Source of the DNA: Neorhizobium galegae
Lineage (GTDB): Bacteria; Pseudomonadota; Alphaproteobacteria; Rhizobiales; Rhizobiaceae
Reading direction: 5' to 3'
Assembly (NCBI RefSeq): GCF_021391675.1
Contig: NZ_CP090095.1
Span: forward strand, 377,501 to 441,500
DNA length: 64,000 nt
The notes under the pieces were generated by a model, which saw only the letters and a list, made by a program, of their open reading frames with translations, was not told the origin of the DNA and made no database searches. The stretch's first letter is position 1. Each line of letters starts with the position of its first letter. This document shows positions 17,028 to 25,243 of this stretch, one piece after another. The position numbers and the translations under genes were made by a program.

Positions 17028-18634
17028 TGGCTGTCATCCGGTCTGCGGTCAACCTGAGGAGCGAAGCCGCCGAAGCGAACCGCGCCGCGATGCAGGCAAA
17101 GCTTGCCGAGGTCGAGGCGGCGGTGGCGCTCGCCGAAGCCGGTGGTGGCGAGGAAGCGCGGGCGCGGCATGTCAAGCGCGGTAAGCTGCTTCCCCGCGAA
17201 CGTATCGCCCGGCTGCTCGATCACGGCTCGCCTTTCCTGGAGGTTGGCGCTACCGCGGCCCACGGGCTTTACGGCGGCGCGAGCCCGGCGGCCGGCATCG
17301 TCACCGGTATCGGCCGGGTCGAAGGCCGCGAGGTGATGATCGTCGCCAACGATGCCACGGTGAAGGGCGGCACCTATTATCCGATGACGGTCAAGAAACA
17401 TCTCCGCGCCCAGGAGATCGCCGAGGAGAACCGGCTGCCTTGCGTCTATCTGGTCGATTCCGGCGGCGCCAATCTGCCGAACCAGGACGAGGTGTTTCCC
17501 GACCGCGATCATTTCGGCCGCATCTTTTTCAATCAGGCGCGCATGTCGGCGAAGGGCATAGCCCAGATCGCCGCCGTCATGGGTTCCTGCACGGCGGGCG
17601 GCGCCTATGTGCCGGCCATGTCCGACGAGGCGATTATCGTCAAGGACCAGGGCACGATCTTCCTCGCCGGCCCGCCACTGGTGAAGGCCGCGACAGGCGA
17701 GGAGGTCTCGGCCGAGGACCTTGGCGGCGGCGATGTCCACACAAGGCTCTCCGGGGTGGCGGATCATCTCGCCCGCGACGACGCCCACGCTTTGGCGCTG
17801 GTTCGCCGCGCCGTCGCTGGCTTGAACACCCGCAAACCGGATACCGTGGTATTGGCGACGCCGGAGGAGCCGCTTTACGATCCGGAAGAAATCGCCGCGA
17901 TCGTCCCGTCGTCGCTGAGCACGCCCTACGATATCCGCGAAGTGATCGCGCGGGTGGTGGATGGCTCGCGTTTCGAAGAGTTCAAGGCGCGCTTCGGCAT
18001 GACGCTGGTCTGCGGTTTCGCGCATGTCTTCGGCATTCCCGTCGGCATCATCGCCAACAACGGCGTGCTGTTTTCCGAAAGCGCCCAGAAGGGCGCGCAT
18101 TTCATCGAACTCTGCTCGCAGCGGAAAATCCCGCTCGTTTTCCTGCAGAACATCAGCGGCTTCATGGTCGGCCGCAAATACGAGGCGGAAGGCATCGCCA
18201 AGCACGGCGCCAAGCTGGTGACCGCGGTAGCGACCACCTCGGTGCCCAAGGTCACGATATTGGTCGGCGGCTCCTTCGGCGCCGGCAATTACGGCATGGC
18301 CGGCCGGGCCTATTCGCCGCGGTTCCTCTGGACCTGGCCGAGCAGCCGCATCTCGGTGATGGGCGGCCCGCAGGCGGCCGGCGTGCTTGCCACCGTCCGG
18401 CGCGACGCGATCGAACGCGGCGGCAAGGCTTGGGAAGCGCAAGAGGAGGCGGCCTTCAAGCAGCCGGTGCTCGACCAGTTCGAGGAACAGAGCCACCCGC
18501 TTTATGCCTCCGCCCGCCTCTGGGACGACGGCATCATCCACCCCGGCAGGACACGGCAGGTCCTGGGCTTGAGCCTCTCTGCCGCGCTCAATGCCCCAAT
18601 CGAGGATACACGCTTCGGCGTGTTCCGGATGTGA
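17027..18634 (+). CDS. liuB: Methylcrotonyl-CoA carboxylase, carboxyltransferase (beta) subunit
   Basis: 535 aa, two fused crotonase-like carboxyltransferase halves. Recognisable stretches: [20 protein letters not shown] near residue 45, the oxyanion-forming [17 protein letters not shown] in the first half, and '[20 protein letters not shown]' with '[13 protein letters not shown]' in the second. With the biotin-carrying alpha subunit it carboxylates 3-methylcrotonyl-CoA to 3-methylglutaconyl-CoA. Length and context distinguish it from propionyl-CoA carboxylase. It overlaps the dehydrogenase gene by one base. The next gene starts only after a 192-bp repeat-bearing gap. Confidence 0.93.
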   Translation: MAVIRSAVNLRSEAAEANRAAMQAKLAEVEAAVALAEAGGGEEARARHVKRGKLLPRERIARLLDHGSPFLEVGATAAHGLYGGASPAAGIVTGIGRVEGREVMIVANDATVKGGTYYPMTVKKHLRAQEIAEENRLPCVYLVDSGGANLPNQDEVFPDRDHFGRIFFNQARMSAKGIAQIAAVMGSCTAGGAYVPAMSDEAIIVKDQGTIFLAGPPLVKAATGEEVSAEDLGGGDVHTRLSGVADHLARDDAHALALVRRAVAGLNTRKPDTVVLATPEEPLYDPEEIAAIVPSSLSTPYDIREVIARVVDGSRFEEFKARFGMTLVCGFAHVFGIPVGIIANNGVLFSESAQKGAHFIELCSQRKIPLVFLQNISGFMVGRKYEAEGIAKHGAKLVTAVATTSVPKVTILVGGSFGAGNYGMAGRAYSPRFLWTWPSSRISVMGGPQAAGVLATVRRDAIERGGKAWEAQEEAAFKQPVLDQFEEQSHPLYASARLWDDGIIHPGRTRQVLGLSLSAALNAPIEDTRFGVFRM

Positions 18635-18686
18635 GGTTGGTTTGATGCAGCAGAGCACATCCAAAGACCCCTTCTGGCCTGCCGGC

Positions 18687-18799
18687 CATCTCCCCCACAA
18701 GGGGGGAGAAGACTCGCGGCAAGGCCTCGCTTCAAGTCCACGGCCGGTGCGGCGGGGTAAGCCCCTCCCCCTTGTGGGGAGGGGTTGGGGAGGGGTTTA
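18687..18799. repeat. Palindromic intergenic repeat inside the liu operon
   Basis: Left arm CTCCCCCACAAGGGGGG near 18690 and right arm CCTCCCCCTTGTGGGGAGG near 18763 form a long stem with about 55 bases between them, followed by repeated GGGGAGGGG units. The composition fits the mobile palindromic elements (RIME-like) scattered through rhizobial genomes. It separates liuB from the alpha-subunit gene and ends 28 bases before its start codon. Confidence 0.75.
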
Positions 18800-18826
18800 C
18801 TCTTCCTGGTATCTCGGTGCGGCCTC

Positions 18827-20833
18827 ATGCTGAGAAAAGTCCTCATAGCCAATCGCGGCGAGATCGCCTGCCGCATCATCCGCACCTGCCACCGGTTGGG
18901 TGTCGCCACGGTCGCCGTCTATTCCGACGCCGACCGTGACGCGCTGCATGTGTCGCTTGCCGGCGAGGCCGTCCATATCGGTCCGTCCCCCGCCGCCGAA
19001 AGTTATCTGCGCGGCGAGACGATCATCCAGGCGGCGCTGCGCACCGGCGCCGACGCCATCCATCCCGGTTACGGCTTCCTCTCGGAAAATCCCGACTTCG
19101 CCGATGCGGTGACATCCGCCGGCATCCGGTTCATTGGCCCATCGTCGGATGCAATTCGCGCCATGGGCCTCAAGGACGCCGCCAAGGCGCTGATGGAAAA
19201 GGCGGGCGTGCCTGTCGTCCCGGGCTATCACGGCGCCGAACAGGATCCGGATTTCCTGCTGGATGAGGCGGAGCGCATCGGCTTCCCGGTCTTGATCAAG
19301 GCGCGCGCCGGCGGCGGCGGCAAGGGCATGCGGCGGGTCGAAAGCGCAGCCGACTTCGGGGAAGCACTCGCCTCGGCGCAGCGGGAGGCTCTGGCCGCCT
19401 TCGGCGATGCCGCCTGCCTGATCGAGAAATACATCGCCCATCCACGCCATATCGAAATCCAGGTTTTTGGCGACGACCACGGCAATGTCGTGCACCTCTT
19501 CGAACGAGACTGCTCGCTGCAGCGCCGCCACCAGAAGGTCATCGAGGAAGCGCCGGCCCCCGGCATGCCGGAGGAGATGCGCCTTGCCATGGGCGAGGCG
19601 GCCGTCAAGGCCGCGATGGCGATCTCCTATTCCGGTGCCGGCACGATCGAGTTTATCGCCGATGCCTCCGATGGGCTGAAGGCCGACCGTTTCTGGTTCA
19701 TGGAGATGAACACTCGCCTGCAGGTGGAGCATCCGGTGACCGAGGCGATCACCGGCGTCGATCTCGTCGAATGGCAGCTTCGCGTCGCGTCCGGCGAGTC
19801 CCTGCCGCGCCGGCAGGACGAACTGTTCATCAGCGGCTGGGCCTTCGAGGCTCGGCTTTATGCGGAGGATGCCGAGCGGGGTTTTCTGCCCGCCACCGGC
19901 AGGCTTGCCCATCTCGACCTGCCGGAGGAGCTGGCGCGCGTGGACAGCGGCGTGCGCGCCGGCGACCGCATCTCGCCCTTCTACGATCCGATGATCGCGA
20001 AAATCATCACCCGAGGCCCGGATCGCCAGACAGCGCTCTCGCTGCTGTCGGCCGCCCTTGCCGAAGTTCGTACCACCGGCGTGACCACCAACGCCGCATT
20101 TATTCGCCGGCTAACGATCCAGCCGGATTTCGTTGAGGGGCTGCCCGATACCGGCCTGATCGACAGGCATCTGGCGGAATTGACGATCGGTCAGGCCCCG
20201 TCTCGCGAGGCCATGGCCTTGGCCGCGTTGAAACTTTCCGGTGCCCTGGAGCCGAAGAGCGGAAGTGATCCCTGGGATCGCTTATCCGGATTCCGGTTAT
20301 GGTCCGAAGCTTCCGATTTCGTCGAACTGGACTACCGCGGTCAGCACGTGCCGGTCTCGTTCGGATCGATCGGAGAGGGCGTCTATGCGGCCACGGTCGA
20401 CGGCAAGCCGGTGGATTTCCGCCTCTCTCGCCTGAGCGCCGAGGCTTGTCTTCTGGAGGCCGACGGCCGGAAACATCGCGTCCATCTGGTCTCCGGCGAA
20501 CGTGACGTGACGATCTTCGGCGATGGCGAGAACTGGCACTTCGGCCTTATCGATCCCCTTGCCGGTGAGGATGAGATTACCGCCGGCGGCGATCGCATCG
20601 CCGCGCCCATGCCGGGCCTCGTAAAGCTCCTCCGTGCCACGCCGGGAGCCTCCGTCGCGAAAGGTGAGGCCCTTGTCGTCATGGAAGCCATGAAGATGGA
20701 ATTGACGCTTGCCGCCCCGCGCGATGGAACGATTGCCGATGTCCTGGTGTCGCAGGGCGAACAGGTGATCGAAGGCGCGGTGCTGCTCTCCCTTGAGCCT
20801 GAGCCGGAAGCCGGGGAGCCGCAGGATGGCTGA
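18827..20833 (+). CDS. liuD: Methylcrotonyl-CoA carboxylase, biotin-containing (alpha) subunit
   Basis: 668 aa. Order: biotin carboxylase N-domain (LRKVLIANRGEIACRIIRTC), ATP-grasp core with the glycine-rich loop KARAGGGGKGMRRVE and HIEIQVFGDDHGNVVHLFER, the active-site segment EMNTRLQVEHPVTEAITGVD, a linker domain, and a C-terminal biotinyl domain with the biotinylated Lys in VVMEAMKMELTL (about residue 624). It partners with the carboxyltransferase at 17027. The start is ATG 18827, fixed by the conserved LRKVLIANRGE; no clear Shine-Dalgarno sequence precedes it, probably because the repeat replaced the native leader. It overlaps the HMG-CoA lyase gene by 8 bases. Confidence 0.94.
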   Translation: MLRKVLIANRGEIACRIIRTCHRLGVATVAVYSDADRDALHVSLAGEAVHIGPSPAAESYLRGETIIQAALRTGADAIHPGYGFLSENPDFADAVTSAGIRFIGPSSDAIRAMGLKDAAKALMEKAGVPVVPGYHGAEQDPDFLLDEAERIGFPVLIKARAGGGGKGMRRVESAADFGEALASAQREALAAFGDAACLIEKYIAHPRHIEIQVFGDDHGNVVHLFERDCSLQRRHQKVIEEAPAPGMPEEMRLAMGEAAVKAAMAISYSGAGTIEFIADASDGLKADRFWFMEMNTRLQVEHPVTEAITGVDLVEWQLRVASGESLPRRQDELFISGWAFEARLYAEDAERGFLPATGRLAHLDLPEELARVDSGVRAGDRISPFYDPMIAKIITRGPDRQTALSLLSAALAEVRTTGVTTNAAFIRRLTIQPDFVEGLPDTGLIDRHLAELTIGQAPSREAMALAALKLSGALEPKSGSDPWDRLSGFRLWSEASDFVELDYRGQHVPVSFGSIGEGVYAATVDGKPVDFRLSRLSAEACLLEADGRKHRVHLVSGERDVTIFGDGENWHFGLIDPLAGEDEITAGGDRIAAPMPGLVKLLRATPGASVAKGEALVVMEAMKMELTLAAPRDGTIADVLVSQGEQVIEGAVLLSLEPEPEAGEPQDG

Positions 20834-21683
20834 TTTCGTCCGCATCCACGAAATGGGCCCGCGCGACGGGCTTCAGAACGAGAAGGGGCTCATTTCCACC
20901 GCCGACAAGATCCGGCTGGTTGACCTGCTTTCGGCCTGCGGTTTCGAAAAGATCGAGGTGACGAGCTTCGTGCGCGCCGACTGGGTGCCGCAGATGGCCG
21001 ATGCTGCCGAGGTCATGGCAGGCATTACCCGCCGTCCGGGGACGCTGTACACGGTGCTGACACCGAACGTGCGGGGATATGCGGGGGCCGTCTCGGCCAA
21101 AGCGGATGAAGTCGCCGTCTTCGCCTCGGCGTCCGAAGGTTTCAGCCACCGCAACATCAATTGCAGCATCGCGGAGAGTTTTCAGCGGTTCGCGCCGCTG
21201 ATCGACAGTGCCCGTCGCGACGGCATCCCGGTCCGCGCCTATGTCTCCTGCGCCGTCGACTGTCCCTTCGATGGTCCGACGCCGCCGGCGCAGGTGGCGC
21301 GGGTGGCAACGGAGCTTCATGCGCTGGGCTGCGGTGAGGTGGCGCTGGCCGATACGATCGGCACCGGCACCCCGGATCGGGTCGCCGCCATGCTGGATGC
21401 GGTCCTGGAGCGCATGCCGGCGGCCCATCTCGCTGGGCATTTTCACGACACCAACGGCCGGGCGCTCGACAACATCACCGTCTCGCTCGAAAAAGGTCTG
21501 CGCGTTTTCGACGCTGCGGCGGGCGGGCTTGGTGGCTGCCCCTATGCTCCGGGTGCGGAGGGCAATGTCGCGACCGGCAAGACTGTCGATCATCTACATG
21601 CGCTGGGTTTTGAAACCCGCATCGACCGCGACCGGCTGACCGAGGCGGAGGCTTTTGCCCGCAGCCTGAGGGGAGCGCGCTGA
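20826..21683 (+). CDS. mvaB: Hydroxymethylglutaryl-CoA lyase
   Basis: 285 aa TIM-barrel lyase. The start region FVRIHEMGPRDGLQNEKGLI carries the catalytic Arg and metal-binding Asp; the metal-binding histidines are in GHFHDTNGRALDN; the catalytic Cys loop is GGLGGCPYAPGAEGN. It splits HMG-CoA into acetoacetate and acetyl-CoA, the last step of leucine catabolism. It overlaps the previous gene by 8 bases and the following gene by one base, so the whole group from 15864 is one coupled operon. Confidence 0.95.
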   Translation: MADFVRIHEMGPRDGLQNEKGLISTADKIRLVDLLSACGFEKIEVTSFVRADWVPQMADAAEVMAGITRRPGTLYTVLTPNVRGYAGAVSAKADEVAVFASASEGFSHRNINCSIAESFQRFAPLIDSARRDGIPVRAYVSCAVDCPFDGPTPPAQVARVATELHALGCGEVALADTIGTGTPDRVAAMLDAVLERMPAAHLAGHFHDTNGRALDNITVSLEKGLRVFDAAAGGLGGCPYAPGAEGNVATGKTVDHLHALGFETRIDRDRLTEAEAFARSLRGAR

Positions 21684-22489
21684 TGGGCGCTTACGAAACG
21701 CTGACATTGGAACGGGATGACCGCGGCGTCGTGAAGCTGACGCTCGCCCGGCCCGAAAAGCACAACGCCATGAATGCGCGGATGATTGCCGATCTGACGG
21801 ACGCGGCCGGCAAGCTCGCAGCCGACGAGGCGGTGCGGGTCGTGGTTCTCGCATCCGCCGGCCCCACCTTCTGCGCCGGCGGCGACCTGCAATGGATGCG
21901 CGACCAGGCGGCAAGGGATCGCGCCGGCAAGATCGAGGGCGCCACGGAACTCGCGCTGATGCTGAAAGCGCTGGATGACTTGCCGAAACCGCTGATCGGC
22001 CGGGTGCAGGGCAATGCCTTCGGTGGCGGCATCGGCCTGATGGCCGTCTGCGATATCGTCATCGCGGCTGAAAGCGCCTGGTTTGCGCTCACTGAAACAC
22101 GGCTCGGCCTGATCCCCGCTACCATCGCACCCTACGTCGTGCGCCGGATCGGTGAAGGCCATGCCCGTCGCCTGTTCCTCAACGCCCGCCGCTTCGATGC
22201 GGTCACGGCCCGCGAGATCGGTCTCGTGTCCGTCGTTCGCACCGCTGACGAACTCGATGCGGCAGTTGAAGAGGAGGCCTCGGCTTTCCTCGATTGCGCT
22301 CCCGGCGCTGTCGCCAGCGCCAAGAGCCTTGTGCAAAATCTCGCCCGCCAGACGATCGAAGATCCGGTCGGCTACAGCACCGGCCTGCTCGCCGACCGTT
22401 GGGAAAGCGCCGAAGGCCGCGACGGCATCGACGCCTTCCTCAATCGTCGGCAGATGCCCTGGGTGGCCCCCAAGTCAGGCGGGGATTAG
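21683..22489 (+). CDS. liuC: Enoyl-CoA hydratase/isomerase, likely methylglutaconyl-CoA hydratase
   Basis: 268 aa crotonase-fold protein. The oxyanion-hole region is AGPTFCAGGDLQWMRDQAAR and the second catalytic segment is NAFGGGIGLMAVCDIVIAAE followed by 'FALTETRLGLIPATIAPYVV'. The context (last in the liu operon, tgATG overlap with HMG-CoA lyase) makes methylglutaconyl-CoA hydratase, the step between the carboxylase and the lyase, the most likely activity. The family as such is certain; the substrate is inferred from position. Confidence 0.9.
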   Translation: MGAYETLTLERDDRGVVKLTLARPEKHNAMNARMIADLTDAAGKLAADEAVRVVVLASAGPTFCAGGDLQWMRDQAARDRAGKIEGATELALMLKALDDLPKPLIGRVQGNAFGGGIGLMAVCDIVIAAESAWFALTETRLGLIPATIAPYVVRRIGEGHARRLFLNARRFDAVTAREIGLVSVVRTADELDAAVEEEASAFLDCAPGAVASAKSLVQNLARQTIEDPVGYSTGLLADRWESAEGRDGIDAFLNRRQMPWVAPKSGGD

Positions 22490-22519
22490 TCCCGGATAGG
22501 CTCCGGGACCAATCGAGCG

Positions 22520-23533
22520 TCATTGTTTCGGAATACCCGCCTTCTGGATCACGTCCGACCATTTCTGGATGTCGGCCTTCAGGCGGCCGCCGATCTCCTC
22601 CGGCGTGCTGGATCGGGCTTCGACGCCCAAATCCGCGAACCGCTTCTTGAGGGCAGGGTCGGCCAGGACTTCGACCAGCGCGGCGTTCAGCTTCTTCACC
22701 GCTTCCGGCGGAGTGCCCTTCGGCGCGAAGATGGCGTTCCAGGAAGTGACGTCGAAGCCCTTGACACCTTCTTCCGCGGCGGTCGGGACGTTCGGCGAGA
22801 GGCTGGAACGCGCCGGGCCGGATGAGGCGATAGCGGTCGCCTGGTTCTGCTGCAGGGCAGCCTTCAGCGCCGTCTGGCTGTCGACGATCACGTCGAGTTC
22901 ACCACCGAGCAGGGCGACCTGAAGATCCGGCGTGGCCTTGTAGGGCACGATGGTGAAATCTATCCCGGAGGTCGACTTGAAGAGTTCCGCCGCCAGGTTC
23001 TGGCTGCTGCCGACATTGATCGTCCCAACGTTGAGCGCGCCCGGCTTGGCTTTGGCCGCTTCCAGAACATCCTTGAGGGATTTGAATTTACCGCCTGACT
23101 TGGTGACGAACACGAAATCGAAATAGGCAAGGCTCGACACCGGCACGAAATCGGCGACCGGATCGAATTGCAGGTTCTTGAAGAGCGGTACGCTGATCGC
23201 GGTTCCGTTCGAGAGAAGCGCGAGCGTGTAACCGTCCGCCGGGGCGTTCAGCGCCGCCCGTGCCGCGACGGAACCGCCGGCACCCGGCTGGTTCATGATC
23301 ACGATCTGACGGCCGAGTTTCTTGCCGAGCGACTCGGCCACCAGGCGTGCCGTAATGTCGGCAATCCCACCGGGACCGAAAGGCAACACCAGGGTAATGT
23401 CCCTCGACGGATAGGCGTCCTGCGCCATGGCGCCGGTCGGCAGCATCAGGGTCAGGGCGACGGCCAGAGATTTCATCCATCGCACCGGCCGTCCGAATCG
23501 TCCCGCTGACCTCTCCGTAGTTGTGCAATCCAT
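22520..23533 (-). CDS. TctC/Bug-family tripartite tricarboxylate transporter substrate-binding protein
   Basis: 337 aa from ATG 23533, which follows a very strong GGAGGAGGAGG. The signal peptide is WMKSLAVALTLMLPTGAMAQ. The Bug-fold start is YPSRDITLVLPFGPGGIADI, followed by 'IVIMNQPGAGGSVAARAALN', the usual ligand-loop regions. It binds a small organic acid in the periplasm. No tctA or tctB membrane genes lie nearby, as is common for the many orphan Bug proteins, so it must use a permease encoded elsewhere or act as a sensor. It is the last gene of the TetR-hydrolase-TctC operon; the hydrolase neighbour suggests an aromatic-derived di- or tricarboxylate or lactone as ligand. Confidence 0.88.
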   Translation of the reverse strand: MDCTTTERSAGRFGRPVRWMKSLAVALTLMLPTGAMAQDAYPSRDITLVLPFGPGGIADITARLVAESLGKKLGRQIVIMNQPGAGGSVAARAALNAPADGYTLALLSNGTAISVPLFKNLQFDPVADFVPVSSLAYFDFVFVTKSGGKFKSLKDVLEAAKAKPGALNVGTINVGSSQNLAAELFKSTSGIDFTIVPYKATPDLQVALLGGELDVIVDSQTALKAALQQNQATAIASSGPARSSLSPNVPTAAEEGVKGFDVTSWNAIFAPKGTPPEAVKKLNAALVEVLADPALKKRFADLGVEARSSTPEEIGGRLKADIQKWSDVIQKAGIPKQ

Positions 23534-23558
23534 TCTTTCCTCCTCCTCCAAAGGCCGC

Positions 23559-24434
23559 TCAGGCGGCGAAACCGTATAAACGTGCGGGATTGTCGACGAG
23601 CAGCCGCCGCCGATCCTCTTCCGTGAGCGCGAACTTCGGCACGAGATCCACGAGGTCGGCCTCGTCGACCGGCTCCTTGAGGTTCGGATGCGGGAAATCG
23701 GTGCCCCAGAGGCTCCGCTCGGGGCTGGCCTCCACCAGCGCTTTTGCGAAAGGCACGGCCGTATCGAACGGAAAGCGGGAGATTCGCTCCGACCCGCAGA
23801 CCTTGATCCAGCAGTTTTCCCGCCGCACCAGTTCCAGCAGCGTCTGAAACGCCGGCTGGTCGGTCCCAAGGTTGGTGTCGACGCGGCCCATGTGGTCGAT
23901 GACGAAGGGGACCGGCAGCCGGGCGATCATGTCGGAAAGCGGCACGATGTCGGCGGCGTCGAGATGCAGCACCACGTGCCAGCCGCGTCCCTTGATGCGG
24001 TCGATCACCCGGTTGAAGACGTCCAGGTCCGGTGCACCGCCGAGATGGCGGACGAAATTGAACCGCACGCTGCGCACGCCGCCGTCGTCGAGCGTCTGGT
24101 AGGCGCGGTCGTCAAAACTGTCGTCGACGATCGCGACGCCGCGGTAACGATCCGGGCGCCAGGCGATCGCGTCGAGCATGGCGCGGTTGTCGGTCCCGTG
24201 GCAGCTCGCCTGAACGATGACGGCGCGGTCGATGCCAAGCCTGTCATGAAGCTTTGCCAGCGCCTCTTTCGGTGCGTCATCCGGCGTATAGCTGCGGTCG
24301 GGCGCATAGGGAAAAACGGCTCCCGGACCGAAAACGTGGCAATGGGCATCGCAGCTGCCGTCGGGCAACAGGAAGTCCGGCTTCCGCCGTGCAATGCCAG
24401 CCCCGTGACCGCTCTCCTGCCGATCTTCGTTCAT
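23559..24434 (-). CDS. LigI-like amidohydrolase (2-pyrone-4,6-dicarboxylate hydrolase family)
   Basis: 291 aa from ATG 24434 (GAGGGAAGA upstream). TIM-barrel metallohydrolase: HxH-type motif SCDAHCHVFGPGAVFPYAPD, then RAVIVQASCHGTDNRAMLDA, GVRSVRFNFVRHLGG, PFVIDHMGRVDTN, 'SLWGTDFPHPNLKEP' and 'LLVDNPARLYGF'. These segments follow the order seen in LigI, which hydrolyses 2-pyrone-4,6-dicarboxylate in the protocatechuate 4,5-cleavage pathway. The family is clear. Exact substrate is open, since no other lig genes are present in the window, although the nearby hydroxylase makes protocatechuate. It lies 19 bp after TetR and 25 bp before the binding protein. Confidence 0.85.
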   Translation of the reverse strand: MNEDRQESGHGAGIARRKPDFLLPDGSCDAHCHVFGPGAVFPYAPDRSYTPDDAPKEALAKLHDRLGIDRAVIVQASCHGTDNRAMLDAIAWRPDRYRGVAIVDDSFDDRAYQTLDDGGVRSVRFNFVRHLGGAPDLDVFNRVIDRIKGRGWHVVLHLDAADIVPLSDMIARLPVPFVIDHMGRVDTNLGTDQPAFQTLLELVRRENCWIKVCGSERISRFPFDTAVPFAKALVEASPERSLWGTDFPHPNLKEPVDEADLVDLVPKFALTEEDRRRLLVDNPARLYGFAA

Positions 24435-24453
24435 TTTTCTTCCCTCATGTAAG

Positions 24454-25107
24454 TCAGGCACGCTCGGATTGCCTGGTTTCGACGCCGAGGCTTCGAAAGC
24501 TCGCATAGCTCGCCTCGACGATTTGGTTGACGGCGGCTTCCCGATCGTTTCCGTCGACCGTGCCGCCCGAAAGACGCGTGACGCGGTCCGGATTGATCAG
24601 GGCGTAATAGAGCGAGCCGAGCAGGAACTGGCTGCGCCAGACCAGCCCGCTCAACGGCGCGCCGGGCACGCAATCGGCCAGAGCCTTGATGAAGGCGCGG
24701 CTCGTTTCGTCGAATGCGTCTGCGATGATCGCCTGCGCGTCGGGATTTCCTTCCGCCGACAGCACTGCCCGCATCCGGGTGAATTCGGCACCGCCGCCAT
24801 CGCCCTCCGAGGAGGAGACGAAGGCCGGCACGACATAGGCGCGCAGGATGGCCATGAGCCGCTGATCCGCATCGCTGATCCGCAGGGCTTCGCCCAGAAG
24901 CTCGCGGCGGCGGGCGTTCATCGGCACCGTGTGGCGCTCGTAAACCTCCCGCAGCAATTTCGCCTTCGAGCCGAAATGATAGGTGAGGCTGCCGACATTG
25001 GCGCCGGACGCCTTGGCGATATCCCGTAGCGACACGGCATTGTAGCCGCTGCGGGAAAACAGGGTCACGGCGTTTCTGAGCAAGGCTTCCCTCAGGTTCG
25101 GTCGCAT
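24454..25107 (-). CDS. TetR-family transcriptional regulator of the hydrolase/TctC operon
   Basis: 217 aa. The N-terminal helix-turn-helix is complete: REALLRNAVTLFSRSGYNAV, then SLRDIAKASGANVGSLTYHF and GSKAKLLREVYERH. The C-terminal ligand domain has a TetR_C-like stretch around RALIKALADCVPGAPLSGLV (approximate) and binds an unknown effector. It is the first gene of a three-gene operon, and a perfect 15+15 bp palindrome overlapping its promoter lies 21 bases before the start, so it almost certainly autoregulates and controls the hydrolase and binding protein. Confidence 0.93.
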   Translation of the reverse strand: MRPNLREALLRNAVTLFSRSGYNAVSLRDIAKASGANVGSLTYHFGSKAKLLREVYERHTVPMNARRRELLGEALRISDADQRLMAILRAYVVPAFVSSSEGDGGGAEFTRMRAVLSAEGNPDAQAIIADAFDETSRAFIKALADCVPGAPLSGLVWRSQFLLGSLYYALINPDRVTRLSGGTVDGNDREAAVNQIVEASYASFRSLGVETRQSERA

Positions 25108-25128
25108 CGAAGATCCATTATCAACTGT

Positions 25129-25162
25129 ACGCCCAATTTGTACAGTTGTACAAATTGGGCGT
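25129..25162 (-). promoter_or_regulatory. Perfect palindromic operator with embedded promoter before tetR
   Basis: Arms ACGCCCAATTTGTAC (25129-25143) and its exact complement (25148-25162) are separated by AGTT. On the minus strand a -35 TTGACG (25165-25160), a 17-base spacer and a -10 TACAAA (25142-25137) lie almost wholly within the palindrome, so a bound TetR dimer would block RNA polymerase. No T-tract follows on either strand, so it is not a terminator. Confidence 0.88.
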
Positions 25163-25243
25163 CAATCGAAATTGCGCGCCGAGGGGTGAGACGATTTTGC
25201 GGCAGGCGCCAGTTCCGGGAACCGATCCTGCCGAGGAAACGAG

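Noticed and set aside
25129..25162. Palindrome considered as terminator of mobA
   Set aside because: No T-tract on either side, and a promoter with a 17-base spacer lies inside; operator is the better reading.
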